8,191 nt of DNA, from positions 1 through 8,191 of the forward strand of contig CAJTUG010000061.1 in the NCBI GenBank assembly GCA_910579605.1, in the 5' to 3' direction. The notes below the pieces were generated by a model. It saw nothing but the letters and a program-made list of their open reading frames with translations. It did not search any database and was not told where the DNA came from. This document shows, piece after piece, positions 1 to 6,647 of this stretch; position 1 is the first letter of the stretch, and each line of letters begins with the position of its first letter. The position numbers and the translations under genes were made by a program. Source of the DNA: an uncultured Muribaculaceae bacterium (GTDB lineage: Bacteria; Bacteroidota; Bacteroidia; Bacteroidales; Muribaculaceae).

Positions 1-1050
1 GTTGAGAACGTAAGAACCTGCATTGATGTCGCCAGAATAAACGCGGAAGAAGCAAAGACGGCCTACATAGGGGTCTGTTGCAATCTTAAACGCGAGGGCG
101 CACATGGGAGCGTCGCTCGAGGGTTCGCGGGTAACGACTTCGTCGGGGTTATCTACCGAGTGGCCTTCTACCGCTCCTGCGTCTACAGGGCTGGGAAGAT
201 ATGCGCAAACGGCATCGAGGAGGCACTGTACGCCTTTGTTTTTGAAAGAAGAACCGCAAATCATGGGCACAACGTCCATAGAGAGTGTTGCCTTGCGGAG
301 CGCTTTCTTTATTTCGTCTACAGTGATTGTAGAAGGATCATCGAAATATTTGCTCATGAGATCATCGTCGAATTCAGCGATTTTCTCGAGCATTTTGTCG
401 CGCCATTCTTCGGCTTCTGCCTGGAGGCTTGCGGGGATTTCTTCTACTGTGTAGTCGGCACCCATTGTCTCGTCGTGCCAGAAGATAGCTTTCATCTGGA
501 TAAGGTCTACAACGCCTTTGAAAGTTTCTTCTGCGCCGATAGGAATTTGGATAGGGCAAGGATTAGCGCCGAGGACTTCCTGAAGCTGACGCACAACTTC
601 AAAGAAATTAGCGCCCGAACGGTCCATCTTGTTCACGTAACCGATACGGGGCACGTTATATTTGTCGGCCTGACGCCAAACGGTTTCCGACTGGGGTTCT
701 ACACCGCCTACTGCACAGAAAGCAGCAACGGCACCGTCGAGCACACGGAGGGAGCGTTCTACTTCCACGGTGAAATCGACGTGTCCTGGGGTGTCTATAA
801 GGTTGATTTTGAATTTATCGTCGTTATACTTCCAGAAGGTAGTTGTTGCGGCGGAAGTGATAGTAATACCGCGTTCCTGTTCCTGCTCCATCCAGTCCAT
901 GGTGGCAGCGCCATCGTGAACCTCACCGATTTTGTGTGTCAAACCGGTATAGAAGAGGATACGTTCGGATGTTGTTGTTTTACCGGCATCGATGTGGGCC
1001 ATAATGCCGATGTTGCGGGTATACTTAAGTAATTCGTCTGATTTAGCCAT
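1..1050 (-). CDS. fusA: Elongation factor G (EF-G), N-terminal 350 residues, runs off the window
   Basis: Translational GTPase that drives tRNA-mRNA translocation on the ribosome and, with ribosome recycling factor, subunit splitting; cytoplasmic. The minus-strand frame opens with ATG at 1050-1048 (MAKSDELLKYTRN) and stays open to base 1, giving 350 codons of a protein normally about 700 residues long. Visible GTPase motifs are the P-loop AHIDAGKTT (about residues 18-26), the switch I region ending RGITI (60-64), DTPGH (86-90) and NKMD (140-143). The EF-G-specific G' insert and the start of domain II (VGRLCFFRVYSGDINAGSYV) follow. It lies 36 nt downstream of rpsG, so it is the third gene of the str operon. 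No Shine-Dalgarno motif precedes the start; the leader is A-rich, as usual in Bacteroidota. The operon position suggests the housekeeping EF-G rather than the EF-G2 paralogue known in Bacteroides. Identification is secure; only completeness is unknown. Confidence 0.97.
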   Translation of the reverse strand, partial: MAKSDELLKYTRNIGIMAHIDAGKTTTSERILFYTGLTHKIGEVHDGAATMDWMEQEQERGITITSAATTTFWKYNDDKFKINLIDTPGHVDFTVEVERSLRVLDGAVAAFCAVGGVEPQSETVWRQADKYNVPRIGYVNKMDRSGANFFEVVRQLQEVLGANPCPIQIPIGAEETFKGVVDLIQMKAIFWHDETMGADYTVEEIPASLQAEAEEWRDKMLEKIAEFDDDLMSKYFDDPSTITVDEIKKALRKATLSMDVVPMICGSSFKNKGVQCLLDAVCAYLPSPVDAGAVEGHSVDNPDEVVTREPSSDAPMCALAFKIATDPYVGRLCFFRVYSGDINAGSYVLN

Positions 1051-1086
1051 TTTGTTGTATGGGGAAATTTATAGTCAACAAAAACC

Positions 1087-1563
1087 TTAGAAGCGGAAAT
1101 GAGCAAATGCGCGGTTAGCTTCAGCCATTTTGTGCATATCTTCTTTGCGTTTGAATGCGCCGCCTTGAAGATTGAATGCGTCAACGATTTCGGCTGCAAG
1201 CTTATCGGCCATTGTTTTGCCGCCACGTTTGCGAGCGTAAAGGATAAGATTTTTCATTGATATAGATTCCTTGCGGTCGGCGCGGATTTCGGTAGGAACC
1301 TGGAATGTTGCGCCACCAACTCGACGGCTCTTCACTTCTACTGTAGGAGTGACGTTTTCAAGAGCTTTTTTCCAGATGTCGAGCGAGCTGAGTTCCTCGT
1401 TGGGAAGTTTAGACTTCACAGTCTCAAGTGCATCATAGAAGATGGTGAATGCGGTATTTTTCTTACCGTCGAACATGAGGTGGTTGACGAATTTTGTCAC
1501 ACGCACATCGTTGAAAACGGGATCGGGAAGAATCACCCGTTTCTTAGGTTTAGCTTTTCTCAT
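1087..1563 (-). CDS. rpsG: 30S ribosomal protein S7
   Basis: Primary 16S rRNA-binding protein that nucleates assembly of the 30S head and contacts E-site tRNA. The 158-residue product begins MRKAKPKKR and carries the S7 hallmarks VTKFVNHLMFDGKK and RRVGGATFQVP, and ends in AEANRAFAHFRF; 158 residues is the length expected in Bacteroidetes. An in-frame ATG further upstream at 1626 would add 21 residues (MGLKNNEAS...) with no family counterpart, so the start at 1563 is preferred. It lies between rpsL (187 nt upstream) and fusA (36 nt downstream). In E. coli, S7 represses its own operon by binding the rpsL-rpsG intercistronic mRNA. The unusually long, structured spacer here could serve the same purpose, but that is inference. 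Confidence 0.97.
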   Translation of the reverse strand: MRKAKPKKRVILPDPVFNDVRVTKFVNHLMFDGKKNTAFTIFYDALETVKSKLPNEELSSLDIWKKALENVTPTVEVKSRRVGGATFQVPTEIRADRKESISMKNLILYARKRGGKTMADKLAAEIVDAFNLQGGAFKRKEDMHKMAEANRAFAHFRF

Positions 1564-1708
1564 CCTGAGATTGATAGTTGTGTTTTTGATTGCTTGGTTG
1601 CTTGCTTCGTTATTCTTCAGCCCCACCCTCCGGTGGTTATAGGCTTACTCAACCAAAAAGATAGCTGCAAGAAATGCAAAAACGAGTTTAAAAAATAAAT
1701 TAAATCTC

Positions 1709-1749
1709 GCGGTGCGTTAAGATAACTTCACCGCCTTGCTCGGAAGGCG
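1709..1749 (-). promoter_or_regulatory. rpsL-rpsG intercistronic pair of mutually exclusive hairpins
   Basis: One nucleotide after the rpsL stop codon a 6-bp hairpin can form: plus-strand arms CGCCTT 1732-1737 and AAGGCG 1744-1749, 6-nt loop. A second, stronger hairpin uses GCGGTG 1709-1714 with CACCGC 1729-1734, continued by GTTA 1716-1719 with TAAC 1723-1726 around a 3-nt loop. The two share 1732-1734, so they cannot both form completely. In the transcript the second is followed by a U-rich run (reverse complement of 1690-1705), which could give weak termination or attenuation. E. coli has the S7 repressor site at the equivalent place. The arms are read directly from the sequence; the regulatory role is inferred. 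Confidence 0.5.
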
Positions 1750-1750
1750 A

Positions 1751-2140
1751 TTACTTCTTGGCTGCACCAGCCTTGGGACGCTTGGCACCGTATTTGGAGC
1801 GACGTTGTGTGCGGTCTTTTACACCGGCGGTATCAAGAGTACCACGAACGATGTGATAACGTACACCGGGGAGGTCTTTAACACGGCCACCGCGGACAAG
1901 CACGATAGAGTGTTCCTGGAGGTTGTGGCCTTCACCTGGAATGTAGGAGTTCACTTCCTTACCGTTGGTGAGGCGGACACGAGCCACCTTACGCATAGCC
2001 GAGTTAGGCTTTTTAGGGGTTGTGGTGTACACACGGACGCACACACCGCGGCGCTGAGGGCAGGAGTCGAGAGCGGGGCTCTTGCTCTTGTCTTCGAGGG
2101 CTACGCGGCCTTTACGTACTAATTGCTGAATAGTAGGCAT
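1751..2140 (-). CDS. rpsL: 30S ribosomal protein S12
   Basis: Decoding-centre protein of the small subunit, needed for tRNA selection accuracy and the classic target of streptomycin-resistance mutations. The 129-residue product starts MPTIQQLVRKGR and contains the invariant block VYTTTPKKPNSAMRK and the loop RGGRVKDLPGVRYH. Residues K43, R86, K88, D89 and P91 (E. coli numbering including Met) are wild type, so no streptomycin-resistance substitution is visible. D89 is the residue methylthiolated by RimO in many bacteria. The tail RSKYGAKRPKAGAAKK carries a short basic extension, as in Bacteroidetes orthologues. It is the first gene of the str operon, with its own promoter and a ~155-nt leader upstream. 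The ATG at 2140 follows an A-rich stretch without a Shine-Dalgarno sequence. Confidence 0.98.
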   Translation of the reverse strand: MPTIQQLVRKGRVALEDKSKSPALDSCPQRRGVCVRVYTTTPKKPNSAMRKVARVRLTNGKEVNSYIPGEGHNLQEHSIVLVRGGRVKDLPGVRYHIVRGTLDTAGVKDRTQRRSKYGAKRPKAGAAKK

Positions 2141-2209
2141 CTTAGTTTTTTTCTTTGTTACTTATAATTTTTCTTCGTTTCGTTTTCTCGTTTTTGTATT
2201 GAAACACAA

Positions 2210-2268
2210 GCGCGGAAATATACCCACAAAACGCGCCACTGCATTATCTCTCAGAGATTTAGCAATGG
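2210..2268 (-). promoter_or_regulatory. Structured 5' leader of the str operon mRNA
   Basis: Two hairpins can be drawn in the rpsL leader. In the first (plus 2236-2268), mRNA CCAUUGC pairs with GCAGUGG (seven pairs, one G-U). This encloses a symmetrical 3x3 internal loop and an AUCUC/GAGAU stem closed by a UGA triloop. The second, nearer the start codon (2210-2236), pairs GCGCG with CGCGC around a 17-nt loop. No known riboswitch or ribosomal-protein leader motif was recognised. The pairing is seen in the sequence; any function in autoregulation or mRNA stability is inferred. Confidence 0.35.
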
Positions 2269-2298
2269 AGCAGCGTTTTTTCGCTCGTTTCAACGCCG

Positions 2299-2330
2299 CA
2301 AAGTTAGCAATTATTTCTCTAATAACCAAA
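2299..2330 (-). promoter_or_regulatory. Bacteroidota-type promoter for rpsL-rpsG-fusA
   Basis: On the minus strand, TTTG (complement of CAAA 2327-2330) is followed after 20 bp by TAACTTTG (complement of 2299-2306). This matches the primary sigma factor consensus of Bacteroides: TTTG near -33 and TAnnTTTG near -7. Transcription would start near 2295, giving a leader of about 155 nt before the rpsL ATG at 2140. No other TAnnTTTG match was seen in the gap upstream of rpsL. Confidence 0.8.
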
Positions 2331-2376
2331 CATTTTGCAGCTTTTGAAAAAGTTTTTTATCTGTTTTCTGCCATCA

Positions 2377-2934
2377 TCAACCAGTGCAAGCGCTCCATGG
2401 ATCATGGCATTGCTCTTCTTCCGGAATCCAGCCTTGAAATACAGATCCGTCTCTCTCAAATTCAATTTTCAACCATTTTCCATCAACATCTACAACCTTG
2501 GCTTCGCCTGGGTTCTCGCAGATTTCGTAAACGCCTTTATTGTCGGGCGTGGTGTATAATCTAATGTCGTTGGATTTGCCATAAGTCTCTACTATAAAGT
2601 CGAGAGGTACCCTTATGAGTGTAACAATATACTCTGTGTCTGGAATAAGACCGGAGCCAATGCTAAAACAATCTGGAAGAAGATACACATTGGCTTTAGC
2701 TTGGAAAAAATTACCTTTTTTTTGTATTAATTCAAATTCTACAACCGTATCACCTTCTACATTATTCAAGTATACAACCGTACCATCATCCTTGATAAAT
2801 TTAACATTTTCCTTTATATCAAAACGAGGATAAACGCTCGGATATTGGGCTGTAAGCGACATAAACGAACCTCCGCCCAAAACTGTAACGATTGCAAAAA
2901 TCGCCGAAATTAGTTTATATCTGATTTTTTTCAT
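2377..2934 (-). CDS. Exported bacterial SH3-domain protein, last gene of the RHS cassette
   Basis: The 185-residue product begins with a Sec signal peptide (MKKIRYK then a hydrophobic stretch to about residue 29, ending SLTAQ) and lacks a lipobox, so it is probably periplasmic or secreted. Residues 30-120 form a beta-rich region I cannot name. Residues ~121-175 look like a bacterial SH3 (SH3b) domain: IRLYTTPD, an alternating beta pattern, the buried-Trp strand VDVDGKWLKI (W154), GWIPEE (168-173), then a Cys-containing tail QCHDPWSACTG. Similar small SH3 proteins with a C-x-[ND]-P-x-x-x-C tail are common in Bacteroidetes, usually of unknown function. It lies 85 nt after the three-helix membrane protein, without a recognisable promoter of its own, so it is probably cotranscribed with the RHS toxin. 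It may be a second immunity or wall-binding accessory protein, but that is inference. The start at 2934 is the only one that gives a signal peptide. Confidence 0.85.
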   Translation of the reverse strand: MKKIRYKLISAIFAIVTVLGGGSFMSLTAQYPSVYPRFDIKENVKFIKDDGTVVYLNNVEGDTVVEFELIQKKGNFFQAKANVYLLPDCFSIGSGLIPDTEYIVTLIRVPLDFIVETYGKSNDIRLYTTPDNKGVYEICENPGEAKVVDVDGKWLKIEFERDGSVFQGWIPEEEQCHDPWSACTG

Positions 2935-3019
2935 ATTAGTCGGTTTTGAGATATTTATTACTTGAAGTTGAGTTGACTATACGGGATACTTGAACTTTAA
3001 AGCGAGGAACTTGCCTACT

Positions 3020-3379
3020 TTATCGAACTGCATATAAATAACATTTTATAAGAAGCGCTAATATATTTGCTACAGCCATTACGCCTAAAGAAACAATGTA
3101 TATAGTAGACATTGTCTTAAACTTTTTATTTTTATGCTTTTTTGCGAAGTTGCCACAAAATATATAGTACACAAAAGCTACTGGACCGAAGATTAGCACA
3201 CTACTAAATAAAAAGATGAACAATTGTATAGAACAGGAAAAGGGTGTCCAAGCAGTTAGACAACTAATGCTCATAAGTATAGGAACAGGTATGGCAATAA
3301 TAAAAATGAGCCATGTTGTAATCCATGCTCCAATAGAACTCGTCTGAATTCGACGAATTTTTAGATATATCTTATTCAT
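3020..3379 (-). CDS. Small three-helix membrane protein, candidate immunity protein for the RHS toxin
   Basis: The 119-residue product shows three hydrophobic segments (about residues 16-39, 50-76 and 91-115) and a lysine-rich loop (KKHKNKKFK, about 80-88) between the second and third. It is therefore predicted to be an inner-membrane protein. No known family is recognised. Its ATG (3379-3377) overlaps the last 8 nt of the RHS gene, so the two are probably translationally coupled. Position immediately after a polymorphic toxin, small size, low GC (16 of 60 bases at 3121-3180) and lack of recognisable homologues are the usual marks of an immunity gene. A membrane location would suit protection from a toxin acting at or crossing the envelope. 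A generic cassette-associated membrane protein is the alternative. Confidence 0.85.
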   Translation of the reverse strand: MNKIYLKIRRIQTSSIGAWITTWLIFIIAIPVPILMSISCLTAWTPFSCSIQLFIFLFSSVLIFGPVAFVYYIFCGNFAKKHKNKKFKTMSTIYIVSLGVMAVANILALLIKCYLYAVR

Positions 3380-6300
3380 GGTTTTTGGGATTCGTGGTTT
3401 GTGTGTTCAAATCATTTTCATCTTTTAAGATTAAGTCTCCATCATAATAACGTGTAATAAATTTAAAAAATTTGGTAGGTAATATCATCTCAAAGAGATT
3501 TTGTTCATTAACTAAAGAGCCATATTGCGGATCAATCAACATATATTTATCTGCCTTAAATCCGCCAGCTCCCATTACATCATTCACAGTTTCCACACAA
3601 TTATTAAACAAAAGATGATATTTTGTTTTAGCTTGCTTTGTAAATTTATCGTGCATTGCTTGATCTTGTTCAGACGAAGTTTTAATTACATACCCTTTAT
3701 CATAACCATATCCGTTGATATCAGGATAGTTATCACCCCTCATGTTATACGATGAATTTAAAAACTCTTGTGGAGTATCCCACCCACCAACTGCTACATC
3801 ATTATATGGCAATCCGCTGGTACTTGTGGAAGAACGAGAATATTTTTTGTTAGAGCCATTGAAAGAATAATACAACCACTTTCCATTTTTATCTTGAATT
3901 AGCATTGCCGTGTGAGAGGTATCCAAAATAGAACCCTTAGGCGACAAAAGGATGCATATATCCTTGCCGCTGAAATCCACATGGTTCAGAGGATCGCTAC
4001 CGCAATGAGACCATGGCGATATGCTTGGATAACTCACAAAAAGTGGGTCAGGTGCGCCATAGTGCATCAGCAAGGGATCGTGGAGGCGGGCGGTGTTGTC
4101 ATAGAGATTCATGCCAGAGTGTCCAAGCCAATGGTTGCCTATATGCAAGCGGTCGGTCACTGCGTCAATGTCTGTGGCAATACCAGCGGCTGGCAATTGG
4201 TGTGGAGTACCCGACGGGTAGTAAGCCGCCGTCTGAACGATCTTGCCATCTTCGTCGTAAACAGCCACTGTAGAGCCCAGACGGTCTCGTTGATACCAGT
4301 AATGCGTCTTTTCGGCCAGGTCGTAATGTCCTTGAGGGGTAATGTAGGTATAGCTGTTGCCAATCCTTTCAAAATTACCAAAATAATATTTTGATACTGC
4401 GTTATTGACAGGAATCGTTTTTATTATCGTATCGCCATTGGCAGTAACTTTTATACTCGTTTTGATAACACGAGTTGAATGGATACGTTTCAGAAGGTTG
4501 CCGTCGGGAAAATATTCATTGGTCGTATAATCTCCGTTCTCCATAGTAAGCTTGGAGGGGAGGTTGTCAAAAACCTGATATGTGACAGATTTTATGCCTC
4601 GGGTATCATCGGAGATAATCCTGCCATCAATGTCGTACTTTATCTCATAGTCTCCAGAGGGAAACCGACCTACTTTATCGGCCCAATAAGGAGTGGAACA
4701 ATCTGATACTGCTGTATTTTTACCGCCGTCGTATTGGAGAACGGCGTCTTGGACGACGTCGCCATTAAACATGCGTTTGATTTCAATGACATTAGCGTCA
4801 AGATCTGTTACGATTTCCTCGGAAATATCGCCATTTTCTGAAATAGAAGATTTATACCGACCGAGGCCATCGTAGGAAAAAATTTCAGGTTTGGAATAAA
4901 CGCCCGAAAAATCCTGCCCATCAAACCACGAAGAGGTGAGTGCATTGATACCCGAATAGTTTATAGCTGCATTTTTGTCGGGAGAAGAACCAAACCATGC
5001 TTTTTGGGAGAAATAGTCGGAGTCAATACCCGTGAGATTTGAGCGTATATCGTAGGTATAACTTGTGGTAACCATTCCCTTTTCGAATGAAAGACGTCCA
5101 ACAGCGTCATAAGAATTCTCGGATATAACTATTTCGGGATTTCCGTCAATTCTAAGCGTAGATCTCACCGGGCGTCCATATCCGTCATATTCAAAGCGTG
5201 TCTGGGCGGTATGGGCACGGAGAACTGTAGCTTCGGCCATTTCTGCGAGAGTTTCATCGGTTTGTGTAAGGTTACCGGCGAAATCATAGGTATTCTCTAT
5301 TGAATGGCGATAGGAGCGTAGGAACAAATCCCAAAGATAATGGCTGACGAGTTGACCTCGATGGTCATATTTAGATGCGGCATACCAAACATTGGACGTA
5401 TTGTTGGGGCAAAGAGCCATTCCTGTGCAATTGTCTTTTTGAGTATAAGCTCCGTCAAGTGCTGATTCAAGTTTTTGTTTAATCTCCTCATTGCCAGAAA
5501 CCATAAAATCGTAATTGTCATAATACCATGCCATATATGGTTTAAAACCGGAAGGGCCACAGTCGTTTGAGTATAGCAGGGCGCTCTCCAAGTACCTTGA
5601 CTCTGGAAGATAGCGTTCTTGCATTGGCGAATCACCGTATTGCGACTGAAGGCTTTCGCGAGTAGCTCCGGGGATAGTTGCTAAACCTTTGACTGCGGGG
5701 CGTCGACGAGAGTCATACTTTGTCACTGTCCAAATACCAGAAGCGCGCTGCAGTGCCGTGCTTTCAAAACAAACCGCATCCATGCTATTGTATACATACT
5801 GAACAGCTCCGCATCCTGGGGCTTTAGCGCTGATGCACCTATGCCATATGTCGTATTCAAAACGTTGCCCGTAATCGTCGAGGACGGAATTGTCTACCTT
5901 ACAATTTGCCTGAATAAGCTTTGATCCCTCGGGCGATAAGGCACAACGCAAATCGCCTCGTGCATCGTAGATGAAGCGAGTGTCGGCCACGACACCGTCG
6001 CTGCCTATCCTACGTTCCATAACTACTTTACCTGCCCTGTTTTCAAACTGCAAGACGCGTATATTGTCGGGACTAACGGTTTCCGTAACCGCCAATGATT
6101 TCGGAGGGTACATCCCTTTTGCCATTACCGACCCATCTTTATGGGCAACAAGCATAATGCAGGAATAATTACCTTTGGATTCATTAGAATGCCAGTTTAA
6201 AGACTTTCCATGGGATTTCCAAATGATACCTGGCCCGTTTTCTCCGTTTTGCCTGTTCAATCCATTGTATTCGTATTCAAACGATGTATAAGCTATTTCC

Positions 6301-6647
6301 TTTTCGCCATACATCTCTTTGGCTGCAGAGGTGAACGACTTTAGGGGTAAAAATGAAGCGCCAGATGGAACCGGAAGCCACTTTTTGCCCACATTGCCGC
6401 GGCTGTCGTAATCTGTCTGCCATACTATATTTTCTCCATTCCCCCCTGCTGCGAAATCAACCCTCTGACGTTCGCGCCCAAGGCCGTCATAGAAGGTAGT
6501 TGACACTCTGGAATTTGCCTCATTGCCTGTCGGGTCAAGATATAGACGTGTCGTCACGTAGTTCTGTGACGTGAAAGCCAGAACAAACAACGGATTCGCT
6601 GCTGCCACGCACAAAAGCATATATTTACAGAGTCTGCGCATATTCAT
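3372..6647 (-). CDS. Sec-exported RHS-repeat protein with C-terminal papain-like toxin domain
   Basis: The 1091-residue product has a signal peptide (MNMRRLCKYMLLCVAAANPLFVLA). A Bacteroidetes-type N-terminal domain follows (about 28-140, SQNYVTTRLYLDPTG and YDGLGRERQRV, resembling DUF6443). About ten YD repeats are visible, for example YDARGD 227, YDHRGQ 427, YDGYGR 487, YDAVGR 513, YDGLGR 592 and YDIDGR 671. The RHS core (about 782-895) runs from YWYQRDRLGSTVAVYDEDG to SISPWSHCGSDPLNHVDFSG. RHS proteins build a cocoon-like shell that encloses a C-terminal toxin. Here residues ~896-1091 form the variable tip, with SHTAMLI (H912), a KWLYYSFNG strand and LLFNNCVETVNDV (C1017). This order resembles permuted papain/NlpC-type cysteine enzymes, so an amidase or peptidase toxin is inferred. 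The ATG at 6647 overlaps the upstream stop as ATGA; an ATG two codons later is the alternative. There are no PAAR or type VI secretion features. Confidence 0.93.
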   Translation of the reverse strand: MNMRRLCKYMLLCVAAANPLFVLAFTSQNYVTTRLYLDPTGNEANSRVSTTFYDGLGRERQRVDFAAGGNGENIVWQTDYDSRGNVGKKWLPVPSGASFLPLKSFTSAAKEMYGEKEIAYTSFEYEYNGLNRQNGENGPGIIWKSHGKSLNWHSNESKGNYSCIMLVAHKDGSVMAKGMYPPKSLAVTETVSPDNIRVLQFENRAGKVVMERRIGSDGVVADTRFIYDARGDLRCALSPEGSKLIQANCKVDNSVLDDYGQRFEYDIWHRCISAKAPGCGAVQYVYNSMDAVCFESTALQRASGIWTVTKYDSRRRPAVKGLATIPGATRESLQSQYGDSPMQERYLPESRYLESALLYSNDCGPSGFKPYMAWYYDNYDFMVSGNEEIKQKLESALDGAYTQKDNCTGMALCPNNTSNVWYAASKYDHRGQLVSHYLWDLFLRSYRHSIENTYDFAGNLTQTDETLAEMAEATVLRAHTAQTRFEYDGYGRPVRSTLRIDGNPEIVISENSYDAVGRLSFEKGMVTTSYTYDIRSNLTGIDSDYFSQKAWFGSSPDKNAAINYSGINALTSSWFDGQDFSGVYSKPEIFSYDGLGRYKSSISENGDISEEIVTDLDANVIEIKRMFNGDVVQDAVLQYDGGKNTAVSDCSTPYWADKVGRFPSGDYEIKYDIDGRIISDDTRGIKSVTYQVFDNLPSKLTMENGDYTTNEYFPDGNLLKRIHSTRVIKTSIKVTANGDTIIKTIPVNNAVSKYYFGNFERIGNSYTYITPQGHYDLAEKTHYWYQRDRLGSTVAVYDEDGKIVQTAAYYPSGTPHQLPAAGIATDIDAVTDRLHIGNHWLGHSGMNLYDNTARLHDPLLMHYGAPDPLFVSYPSISPWSHCGSDPLNHVDFSGKDICILLSPKGSILDTSHTAMLIQDKNGKWLYYSFNGSNKKYSRSSTSTSGLPYNDVAVGGWDTPQEFLNSSYNMRGDNYPDINGYGYDKGYVIKTSSEQDQAMHDKFTKQAKTKYHLLFNNCVETVNDVMGAGGFKADKYMLIDPQYGSLVNEQNLFEMILPTKFFKFITRYYDGDLILKDENDLNTQTTNPKNHE

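Noticed and set aside
160..1032. 290-codon plus-strand open frame with an ATG start
   Set aside because: It lies wholly antisense to fusA, whose translation shows all EF-G GTPase motifs. The plus-strand product resembles no protein family and is rich in Phe, Cys and Val, as expected for a shadow frame.
1564..1626. Upstream ATG extending S7 by 21 residues
   Set aside because: The extension (MGLKNNEASNQ...) has no counterpart in S7 proteins, whose N-terminus starts at MRKAKPKKR. The extra bases fall in the intercistronic region.
1621..1636. GGAGG on the minus strand as a Shine-Dalgarno site for rpsG, and the CCACC/GGTGG hairpin around it
   Set aside because: It is about 60 nt from the rpsG start, and Bacteroidota starts rarely use Shine-Dalgarno pairing. 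The 5-bp stem is small and lacks a U-run, so it was not called a terminator.
2341..2358. AT-only inverted repeat after the SH3 gene as a terminator
   Set aside because: CTTTT/AAAAG would leave a 2-nt loop, and the alternative pairing has only A-T pairs. A stable terminator hairpin is not possible here.
3912..4394. 160-codon plus-strand open frame
   Set aside because: Antisense to the RHS core and YD repeats, which are well supported by motifs on the minus strand; the product shows no family features.
5297..5635. 112-codon minus-strand frame inside the RHS gene
   Set aside because: It lies in a different frame inside the long RHS reading frame, with no recognisable domain; the RHS frame is uninterrupted there.
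3372..6647. Type VI secretion effector interpretation of the RHS protein
   Set aside because: There is an N-terminal Sec signal peptide, no PAAR domain and no VgrG or adaptor gene nearby, so export through Sec and an outer-membrane route is more likely.
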